Assembly: GCF_954871325.1 (NCBI RefSeq)
Contig: NC_088775.1
Location: forward strand, 70,843,561 to 70,907,560
DNA length: 64,000 nucleotides
Direction of reading: 5' to 3'
Source: Gordionus sp. m RMFG-2023
Lineage: Eukaryota; Nematomorpha; Gordioida; Chordodea; Parachordodidae
This document shows, piece by piece, positions 51,301 to 63,300 of this stretch. Within the stretch, counting starts at the first letter, position 1. Each line of letters opens with the position of its first letter. Both the position numbers and the translations under genes were made by a program. Below the pieces are notes generated by a model. The model was not told the origin of the DNA, ran no database searches, and saw only the letters and a list, made by a program, of their open reading frames with translations.

Positions 51301-54300
51301 CCGGCCCGGATTTAAAAATTTAAGGCCCGGCCCGGATATTTAAAAAAAAATATTTTTACGGCCCGACCCGGATTTAAAAATTTCAGGCCCTGCTCGTAAT
51401 TTTTAAAAATTATATTCGTGGTATATACAAAAATTCACCTATGAGGTATTTTACCATATTTTTCAGCGAGTATTATCGCTTATTATTTAAAAAATACATG
51501 TAAAAAGCTAATATTTTGAGAATATTATATTGAATTTATAAAAATTATAAAACTGTTATTTATAAAAATGGATATTTTGAGCATATACTATATTTTATAT
51601 TGCATTTATAAAAATAAAACTAATATTCATAAAAATGGTAATAATATTTTGAGCATAAACTATATTTTATATTGCATTTAAAAAAATAAAACTAATATTT
51701 AATTTATAAAAATGGAAAATATTTTGAGAATATAATATATTTTATTTAATTTACTATTTAATTTATAAAATAAAATAAATCGCTAATTAAAAAAATGCAT
51801 GTATAATAAATAGTATTTTGAAAATATAATCTAATTGCACAATATTAATATAATTTATTTTATAATATAAATTTTTAACAAAAGAAGATAATTGTATTAT
51901 ATAATATTGTAAAAAAAAATAATGAAAAATGTTGGATTCATGACTCAAGGTAAAATGTAATAATGCAATATATTTGACAGTTTGCAAAGTAAAAAACCAG
52001 CATGATTGACGAAACCCTATACTCAAGATTCACAAATTATCATAAAGAAAGAGAAACATATCTATCTTTTTAGGTTGAAGATTACTTCTTCTTTCTTCAA
52101 GAATTCTCCCAGTAGTGGAAAAATTCCGCTCACAGCTTGCACTTGAAGCAGGAATTGCCAATAACCGTTTTGCCAATTTTGCTAAAAAATTCGCTTTGAT
52201 GAGCCGCCCACCACTCTAACAAATTATCCACCTTAAATGTTTCATCTATTTTTTTATTTATGTAATTATAATATTCATCATCGGATATTGACATATTACC
52301 AGAATTACCATCGCCTCATTTGTCATAAAACGATTAAGTTTGTTTAACAACAGTTGTAATTTGACTGGTCGATGGTATTTCATTTACTCTTGTAATTTAA
52401 TATAATATTTTATATAGTTTTCCGTCATCTTGCGATCTGTCCCTAATAACATACGTAATTGCTTGAATTTGGGACAGAGAAAAAGAGAAATAAAATGATA
52501 CTTGTGTAAAACAAATCTTTCAATTAAAAAATGCTTTATGTAAAATCAATTTTATTTCTCCTTTTTCGCTTTGAAAGGTATTACAAACTTCAAGAAGTTC
52601 ATAATACCAAATTACCACTTTAAAAAGAGTACAAGAGTCCGACTGTAACTCAACAATATCTCTGTTAAAATTCTCAAGAATTTTGACTAGATCCTGAAGG
52701 ATTGGAAAGTCTATAATATAATACTTTTCCGATCCCCCATGTTCTTGAAGAACTTTTATAATTTCTTCATTTTGAGAATAAACAGAATTGAGCATATTGT
52801 ATTTAGAGTTCCAGCGGACTTCTATATCTTGATATAGGGCTTTCAAATGCTGGCATTTATTACTTTGTTTTAATGCCCCACTAATATTTTAGTATTATCT
52901 ATTGTTGATTTTATTAATGGGACATTACTTTCCAAATATTTGAAGTTAAATGAATTTCTTAAAATTGTATTTAATATATGACAAGAACAATTTAATCGTT
53001 CATTTAACTCCAATGCTTTTATAATATTTTTACCTTGGTCTGTAACAAATATTATATTAATAAAATCGTTAGTGTTAAAATTAAAATTTTTTAATAGATC
53101 ATCCTTAACTACTTTGATAGTCTTTGACACTTCTTTAAATTTAGCGGTAAATAGGTTTCTCTTCACTAACTTCCAGTCATCTGATTTTGTGCTATTAACT
53201 GTTATAAACGAGTTCTTTTTATGGTCATCGCATCATATAGCAGTGGAAGCAGCCATAAATCGATTCTTGATTACTGGGGCAATAGTATCAACCAAAATGT
53301 TTCTTATTTTATTACATTTTTCTTTAAGGTGGCGTGATAGAGTGGTGGGATGTGAAATCAATGAGTTGATATCTATCTTACCATACTTTGCCCCAACATC
53401 GACTAGAGCCTGACTGAATTCAAGAAACCCATTCCCAGCTATCATTTCGAAAGGTCTAATATCTTTTGCACAAAATGTTAAGGAATGGTCTATAAATTTT
53501 ATATTTTATATTACATTTTAGGTTGGTTTTTCAGGTGTAAAATTTTTTTTATTAATTTTCATGGATTTACCATCACATTTATGTCTTTTTAAATGTGATG
53601 TACCATGTTTATAATTATAAGATAATATACTTGAACAATTCTTACATTGTACGTAGCCAATGTTTTTTTTATTTTCATCTATGATGATGTTAAATTTAGC
53701 CCATATTTCAGATTTTAAATTATTATTTGTATTTCTAAAAGAAAAAATATTATTTTTAATTTTATTAATTATTTCATTAGTATTTTGTGCGATGATATCC
53801 CTTAATTTGATTGTTTTGGTAAATTTTCTAAAAATTTAGATATGAATTATAAAAAAATATATTAATAATACTTGAATATTGGAGCTTATTTAAATATTCC
53901 TTTATTTGATTGTTTTGGTAAATATTCTAAAAATTTAGATATGAATTATAAAAAAATATATTAATAAAATACTTGAATATTGGGGCTTATTTAAGATATT
54001 CCTTTATTTGATTGTTTTGGTAAAATATATTCTAAAAATTTAGATATGAATTATAAAAAAATATATTAATAATACTTGAATATTGGGGCTTATTTAAGAT
54101 ATTCCTTTATTTGATTGTTTTGGTAAAATATGTTGTAAAAATTTAGATATGAATTATAAGAAAATATATTAATACTTTGAATAAATTTGCAGGAAATTAA
54201 TAATTAGATCGATCTGTGGGTGTTAGGTAGTGTTAACCATCACCCAATATTATATTAATCATAACTATAATATAATATAATCTTATAACCATTAACTCAT

Positions 54301-57300
54301 AATGTAAAATTTTTTTTAAACATATCCGGGCCGTGTCTAAAAATTTTTTTTTAAAATATATCCGGGCCGGGCCTAAGATTGTTAAACCAGGGCCGGGCCT
54401 TAATATTTTTTATAAAAATTTTTACATTATGAGTTAATGGTTATAAGATTATATTATATTATATTTATGATTAATATAATATTGGGTGATGGTTAACACT
54501 ACCTGACACCCACAGATCGATCTAATTATTAATTTCCTGCAAATTTATTCAAAGTATTAATATATTTTTTTAAAATTCATATCTAAATTTTTACAACATA
54601 TTTTACCAAAACAATTAAATAAAGGGATATCTTAAATAAGCCCCAATATTCAAGTATTATTAATATATTTTTTAATAATTCATATCTAAATTTTTAGAAT
54701 ATATTTTACCAAAACAATCAAATAAAGGAATATCTTAAATAAGCCCCAATATTCAAGTATTATTAATATATTTTTTTATAATTCATATCTAAATTTTTAG
54801 AATATTTACCAAAACAATCAAATTAAGAAATATCTTAAATAATCCCCAATATTCAAGTATTATTGATATATTTTTTTATAATTCATATCTAAATTTTTAG
54901 AATATTTACCAAAACAATCAAATAAAGGAATAACATGACACAAAATACTAATGATATAATTAATAAAATTAAAAATAATATTTATTCTTTTAGAAATACA
55001 AATAATAATTTAAAATCTGAAATATGGGCTAAATTTAACATCATCAATAGATGAAAATAAAAAAAACATTGGCTACGTACAATGTAAGAATTGTTCAAGT
55101 ATATTATCTTATAATTATAAACATGGTACATCACATTTAAAAAGACATAAATGTGATGGTAAATCCATGAAAATTAATAAAAAAAAATTTACACCTGAAA
55201 AACCAACCTAAAATGTAATATAAAATATTTAAAAGAAAAATTTATAGATCATTCCTTAACATTTTGCGCAAAAGATATTAGACCTTTCGAAATGATAGCT
55301 GGGAATGGGTTTCTTGAATTCAGCTAGGCTCTAGTCGAAGTTGGGGCAAAGTATGGTAAAATAGACTCATTGATTTCACATCCCACCACTCTATCACGCC
55401 ACCTTAAAGAAAAATGTAATAAAATAAGAAACATTTTGGTGATACTATTGCCCCAGTAATCAAGAATCGATTTATGGCTGCTTCCACTGATATATGATGC
55501 GATGACCATAAAAAGAACTCGTTTATAACAGTTAACATGCACTATATATCAGATGACTGGAAGTTAGTGAATAGAAACCTATTTACCTCTAAATTTAAAG
55601 AAGTGTCAAAGACTATCAAAGTAGTTAAGGATGATCTATTAAAAAATTTTAATTTTAACACTAACGATTTATTAATATAATATTTGTTCAGACCAAGGTA
55701 AAAATATTATAAAAGCACTGAAGTTTAATGAACGATTATATTGTTCTTGTCATATATTAAATACAATTTTAAGAAATTCATTTAACTTCAAATATTTGGA
55801 AAGTAATGCCCCATTAATAAAATCAACAATAGATAATACTAAAATATTAGTGGGGCATTTAAAACAAAGTAATAAATGCCAGCATTTGAAAGCCCTTTAT
55901 CAAGATATAGAAGTCCGCTGGAACTCTACATACAATATGTTCAATTCTGTTTATTCTCAAAATGAAGAAATTATAAAAGTTCTTCAAGAACATGGGGGAT
56001 CGGAAAAGTATTATATTATAGACTTTCCGATCCTTCAGGATCTAGTCAAAATTCTTGAGAATTTTAACAGAGCTATTGTTGAGTTACAGTCGGACTCTTG
56101 TACTCTTTTTAAAGTGGTAATTTGGTATTATGAACTTCTTGAAGTTTGTAATACCTTTCAAAGCGAAGAAGGAGAAATAAAATTGATTTTACTTAATATA
56201 AAGCATTTTTAATTGAAAAATTTGTTTTACACAAGTATCATTTTATTTCTCTTTTTCTCTGTCCCAAATTCAAGCAATTACGTATGTTGTCAAGGACAGA
56301 TCGCAAGATGACGGAAAACTATATAAAAGATTATATTAAATAAGAGGCTCAAGAAGTAAATGAAATACCATCGACTAGTCAAATTACGACTGTTGTTAAA
56401 CAAACTGAATCGTTTTATGACAAATGGGGCGATGGTATTTCTGGTAATATGTCAATACCCGATGATGAATATTATAATTACATAAATAAAAAAATAGATG
56501 AAACATTTAAGGTGGATAATTTGTTAGAGTGGTGTGCGGCTCATCAAAGCGAATTTCCAATTTTAGCAAAATTGGCAAAACGATTGGCAATTCCTGCTTC
56601 AAGTGCAAGCTGTGAGCGGAATTTTTCCACTACTGGGAGAATTCTTGAAGAAAGAAGAAGTAATTTTCAACCTAAAAAGATAGATATGTTTCTCTTTCTT
56701 CATGATAATTTGTGAATTTTTAATATCTTTCTTGAGTATAGGGTTTCGTCAATCATGCTGGTTTTTTACTTTGCAAACTGTCAAATATTTATTGCATTTA
56801 TTATATTTTACCTTGAGTCATGAAAGTTTTTAATCCAACATTTTTCAATATTTTTTTTTACAATATTATAAACTACAATTATCTTCTTTTGTTAAAAATT
56901 TATATTATAAAATAAATTATATTAATATTCTGCAATTAGATTATATTTTCAAAATACTATTTATTATACATGCATTTTTTTAAATAGCGATTTATTTTTA
57001 TTTTATAAATTAAATAGTAAATTAAATACAATATATTATATTCTCAAAATATTTTCCATTTTTAAAAATTAAATATTAGTTTTATTTTTTTTAAATGCAA
57101 TATAAAATATAGTATATGCTCAAAATATTATTACCATTTTTATGAATATTAGTTTTATTTTTATAAATGCAATATAAAATATAGTATATGCTCAAAATAT
57201 TAGCTTTTTACATGTATTTTTTAAATAATAAGCGATAATACTCGCTGAAAAATATGGTAAAATACCTCATAGGTGAATTTTTATATATACCAGGTCGAAT

Positions 57301-60300
57301 ATAATTTTAAAAAATTCCAAGCCGGGCCTGAAATTTTTAAATCCGGGCCGGGCCTAAAAAATTTAAAACCGGGCTAGGCCGGGCCGTGCAAATAGTGCCT
57401 CTGCAGGTTTCTGATATTTATAACCTTTAGTCTGCACGAACATCAGAATGGAATCGGTGTATTTGAAAATCTGAGAACCCGTCAGATTATAGAAGTATTA
57501 TAGCCGAAAATCCTATAGAAAATAGACACGCTATTTATGAAAGAGATTAAATCAGAGATGCCTGGAAACACCAGCTTTCGAAATGTATCCAGAGGCAATG
57601 CCCTCATTTGTTTCGATAAGAAGTACAATTGACAGATTGTAATAAAAAAAATCGGCCTTCTTTGCCTTAGTCTTTGGGTAAAATTATTACCTGAATACAT
57701 CACCACAAATAAGGGGAAATCAATAATGATGATAATGTTATGGTGTTTGATGGAGGTCTGCACGGGTTGTACATGACCAAAGAATTAAAATAACATATCA
57801 TTTTTTATCTAACACATTTAACATGTCATTTTCAATTATTATTATTTTACATAACATCCGTTTACCAAATTATTTTGTTATTATTACATACTTTATTTGC
57901 TTCATATTACAGCAGGTTAATTAAAATATATTTATATATCTATTTAATTGCCTCAAATTTTCAATATTTAAAATCATTTACCAAATCTTAAATTGGTGAA
58001 AGACTTGTCAAAACGACTTTCTAAATTTAAGTATTTTAACTCTTTTGCTATTCCTGCTTCCTCGGCTACCAGTGAAAGAGCGCTTCAAGCTTCTGGTAGG
58101 GCCCTTGAAGATAGGATTAAAAAAAATTTGAATTCAGGCTCGGACTAAAATTTCTTTCGCGGGCCGCGAAAAATAACTTTGCAGACCTTTAGTACTTGGT
58201 GCATGTGAAATTCTAATTACATGAACGGCACCTTTTATGTCGTTTTTCGATTGTATCAATTGTACAGCGTCCATTTAATGTATCAAGAGGTTATGATACC
58301 GATCATCAGAGTTGTTAAAGTAACGCGCTACTGTTTTGCGCTTGCTTTTTTGGTAGCGATAGCTAAGCGCTCTACTTTTTTTCCAATTTTTTTTTTAGCG
58401 CTCCTTTTTTTGAAAGTAGCTAAGTAGTGCGCTAGCTATCTTTTAAAAATATAATGAATGTAACTATAAACATGAAAATATAATATAATTAATTATAATT
58501 TTTATGATTTTTTATTTAATTTTCAAATTGAAATTTATATTTTCAATTTGTATTATAAACCTAAATCATCTATTGTAAATTATTTAAAATGTCATCGCAA
58601 ATGGATATCTAAATCGATGTAAGTAAGTTAGACAATGATGATATCAATGAAATGGATGTGCCCTGGAAGAAAATGTTCTTGATAACAATAATACAAATTT
58701 TCCATTTCCAAAATTTGAAAAATATTTTCAAATTGATGTAAAAATAAAAGGTATAAATTTATTTGTTTAAAATGTAAAAAATTTATATCCTTATTGAATA
58801 AATTAAGTATATATAACCTCAAAAAATACCTAAAGGTAATTGTCATTTTTAAATTCTAATATTATTTATTTTATAAGAATGTTCATGCCAACAGTTTTAA
58901 AGAGATAGAAAAACATCGTAATAAATTTAGTATATGCGAGATTAATTAATAATATTGCACTTGCCAATATTTCTCAAAAACTGCCTGATTGATAAAGTCA
59001 TTGTCGATTTTATAATTGATACAGTTCAGATAACGTCTTTGGTTGATAATCAATCATTTACCCTGATGATTTAAACTATCCCTTGGTACAACAATTTTAT
59101 GCCACCAGATATTTATGATTAAGATAGCAGATAACTTTCAAGGATGAAAGATGCTCTAATAGCAGAGTTGTCAGAGCTGTTCTATATATGTACCACGACA
59201 GTTGTTTGGACACAGCAGAAAGTAAAAACTTATTCAAATATATAAATTGATCTGATATTAATGTTTTTAAGGCTTATTTGGGAATCACAGACCATTGGCT
59301 AGAGCCCAGGACTTGAAAAATAAGATCTGTACCATTAGCCCTCAAAAGCATAATTGTACTTGCAAATGAAATTTATGATTTATTCCAATTTTAAACTAAG
59401 CTGACCTTATATCAATTCCGATTGTAATAGGCTCGTGATTAATCTGAATAGTCTCAAAACTACTTCCACTTATAGTTTTTTTTAAAATAAAGGATACTAA
59501 TATAATAGAAAATCCCCTATACACGTTTTTTAAATCTGAAAATACTCAAATGAGTATTTTTGATAATTTTTCTTATATTTTAAATACTGCCTTGCCCTCA
59601 AGTGCTAGTGTTGAGAGATTATTTTGTAAGGCAAAACTTATATTTTCTGATCGTCGCCCTAGACTTGGGGATGATAGTAGAAATGATTTTATTATTAAAA
59701 TGCGGCAAAATAAATAAAAAATGAATATTACCATAGTTATTTTTATTTCATAAATTATAGTTTTTACATAATTTTTTTTATAATCACAACTAACTATATT
59801 TAAATATTTATAAATGTTGATTATACTATACACTTACATTATAATAAAAAAATAAAACAAATTTATTTCTAATTTTTTTTTGCGAATAGTAGCTAATAGC
59901 GCGCAACTTTTTTTGATGGGTAAAGATAGCTGTAGCACGCTACTTTTAAAAGTAGGGTTTAACAAATATGCCTATCATATATGCCCTACTCCCCGATAAA
60001 AATAGGACATATATTGAATTTTTTTCACATTATCTTGGAATTTTGCTCAATGAATAATATCCTATATAACCCTCGATTTGGAGAAACTGATTACGAGTCC
60101 CAATATGGCCATAAAAGATTTATTTATAACACATTTTATATTCTAATAAAAAAATTTAGGCTATTTTTTCACTACTCCCAGACTCTGTGGTTTAACTCTC
60201 AGGCTCTGGGTTTAGTAAGTGGATATTAGCATAATTCTACAATTTATCAAGTTGTTAGACGAATGACTACTATGCCATTATTAGCACATGGCTTGCTATC

Positions 60301-63300
60301 AGTGGAATATCTTCTCACAAATTTTATGAGGTATATAGATTTTATATTACTCGGTGTTTATGCTATATTCCTCCAAAATATATGGACACGGTATTTCAAA
60401 ATTTAAATATTATTTTTACTTGTCTAGAACAAACAACTACCTGGAGGTGTATAATCATGCCCTCAAAAGAAAGACAAATGTGGCTCATCCCAATATTTAT
60501 TATGTAATAAATATTTTTAAAATACATCAACATTCTAAGGATCTTACGCTATTACAAATTAATAGAATAGTAGGTTGAACATGAAGAAAAGGATCATTTT
60601 GTTAAAGTGGCGCTCTACTTTTTTCAGTAGCAGTAGCTTTAACGCTACGAGTGAAAAAGACCATGTTATTTATATTTTTCAAAGGGCCATAATAACCTCG
60701 ATACTAAGAAACGAAGAGCGTGATAAAAATGTTGTTTTATTTTAAATTTGGTTATATTTTGTCAGGATCTGAATAACGAATAAATAGCGGTTTAATATTC
60801 GGTTTGTAAAAATAATAATATCGGTTCGGTTTGAACCTTTATGAACTGTTTACCCACTTTTTCATACAAACTAGAATATGTAAAAACAAGAACGTTTTTT
60901 ATTATCTTATCACAAAAATACTATAAATAAGGTAACTAACGCATATTTTAATATTATTGCACAAATAAATTATAATTAAAATGTAAATTCGACAACGATA
61001 TTTAAAAGATTGAGCGCTGTTTATGGCGGAACCTATATGTTAGACACGCCCGTGCAAGAAATCATTAAAGGCCCTTGCCCCAAAACAAATGATTTAGTTA
61101 ATACAACGGGTGATGACAATAATATAAGCTTCAATCAAAATCACTCTTATCTTGATCGAGTTTCGAAAGAAGGAGATATCATTTGCATCAAAACGAGCAA
61201 AGGTATTGCTAGGTGTCGTCATGTTATTGGAGACCCTTCTTATTTTCCCGCCCTTGTTAGAAAAGTTGGATATGTGAGTATTTTTTGTTTCATCTCAAAA
61301 TTTTTTGTTTAAATTGGAGATTTATGTATTAAATTTAAATTTTCTATAAGACTAGATATTTTTAAAAATAACCTATACCCAAACTTTTCATTATTACTAA
61401 AGTTACTTAATCATTTTTTTGTATATTGTTTTTAGATAATAAGATGCATTTGCTTACTAAATCACCCTATTCCAAATACCAAAAATTCTGACTCGTGTCA
61501 AATAATAATACCCTTTGCTCAAGCTAGGAGGAAATATGGTATAACATTGATTTGTATTAAAATTATTTCTCCTTTTTTTCAATTATATTAATCTTTTAAC
61601 TGGCAAGGTTTATCAAAAAATAATACCTACTTTATATTATTAATTAATATTATTCAATTTTAGAAATCGATTACAATATTTTTTAACGCTTCCCGATACC
61701 AATTTTTTATTATAAAATATATTTGGAAAAATTTAAGTTATTGAATTAGATTTTTTCCCCCAAGTTTCGATTTCGCCAAAAATAATCTTTTATTAATTTA
61801 AGCCATAAATTTTTTAAAAAATATTTGGAGCAGTGACCATAAGCAGTTCAGCCGTCGGGGAGGGGGGAATCGATTGAGTTCGATGGTCCGGGCTTTTCGG
61901 AGAGGTTGACAGAGGGACCAGATTTTACGGGCATTTTGGTCATGGTACCAACACTACAAAAAAAGAAAAGGGGTAGTAACCTCGGTAAATCATTATAAGG
62001 CGATCGCATCCTTTAGTTGATCGTTTTCATAACCATGACGGCAACCACCTCAGAGTCAGTGCGGATTTACCACTTAAGTTAAATTGAAAAATAGCGAACA
62101 GTTCTTATCAATTTTTACAAGTTAAATTATTTTATTTACAAACTTAAAAAATATGGAAATGTTTTGAATTAAATCTATTCGCCGCACCGCTGGGTTAGGG
62201 CAGATTTTAGTCTTAAATTAATTTGATAAATAAGGTACAATATACGCCGCCTTACAGGATCAGTGCGGATTTAAAACTTTAGTTAACTAAAAAATATAAG
62301 GAACGGCATTCGCCACATTGCTGGATTAGGGCGGATTTAAGTCCTAAATTAAATATATTCCTTTTTTTCTTTAAACACAACACCTTTAAACAAGGGCATG
62401 GAACGGAACCGAAACGTGTATTCTGAACCTTCCCGGAACGTTCCTGAAATTATATATAAATTTCTTATTTATTTCTATAAATTAATAAAAAAAATTTTTT
62501 AATCCATTCTTTTTATTTTCAATGGTACACCCTGAAATTTTTTTTCTCCTATAAAGATTGGAAAAATGTAGAAAAATGATCGCCTCATTAGAGCCGCTAA
62601 AGGAAGCAAGCTTAATGTTCCAAAAAGAGAGCCCGACTATTGGTCAATTGACCAAATCTAAAATAAATCTTCAAAAAATTAGTTCCCTTTAGCTCTTAAC
62701 AAAAGAGAAAAATCTAGGTTTAAATCCCTTTTGAAAAAAGATAAAAATAATATAGCTATAAATCTTTTATTGGCGACACGGGAACATTAAAAGTTTTAAG
62801 AATGAAGATCTAAATATAAGTAATTCAGATAAATCTTCTGAAGAAAGACAAGAATATGATGAATTAGAAAGGTTACTAAGGTCTATGGATAAAAAAGAAA
62901 CATAGCAAAACTTAAAAAAAAATGATATTCTATCAACTATGAAAAAAAATTGGAGAATCATAAAATTTGCTAGAATACTGGGAATCCAATAAAATAAAAA
63001 ATTCTATCTTATATGAATTGGCCCAAATCGTATTAGCAACTCCATATAGCCTGGTAAATGTTAAACGTTGTTTTTCGACACTCAAATTTATACTGACACC
63101 ACAAAGAACCAATATAAATGATAATCTATTATAAATATATTGATTCATTTAATGATTAAATAAAGATTATTTAAAATGTGTAGATTTAAAATATATATTT
63201 AAGGAATTCCGAAAGGTGAAATGGAACTAGGACGGAACAATTTTTTGACCGGAACGAGAACGCAAAAATTTCTCGCTTTTAATATTGATAAAAGTTGTAG

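Larger units (their letters stand above)
51207..54310 (-). mobile_element. BED-finger hAT, copy B
   Basis: It begins CAGAGACCTGCAGAGGCACC followed by GGCCCGGCCCGG words, as in copy A, and runs through the 3' region and transposase to the 100-bp minisatellite near 54190. The far terminus (CTGCAGGTCTCTG in copy A) is missing. The sequence instead turns into copy C in opposite orientation. Because it lacks the nested element of copy A, it shows the empty site of that insertion. Confidence 0.88.
54310..57413 (+). mobile_element. BED-finger hAT, copy C (inverted partner of B)
   Basis: It is the plus-strand mirror of copy B. It starts in GGGCCGGGCCT words near 54325-54400, without the outermost 5' terminus, and ends GTGCCTCTGCAGGTTTCTG at 57413. 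The octamers outside the pair, ATAGATTT on the left and ATATTTAT on the right, match at only 5 of 8. The pair therefore does not look like a single clean insertion. Confidence 0.88.
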
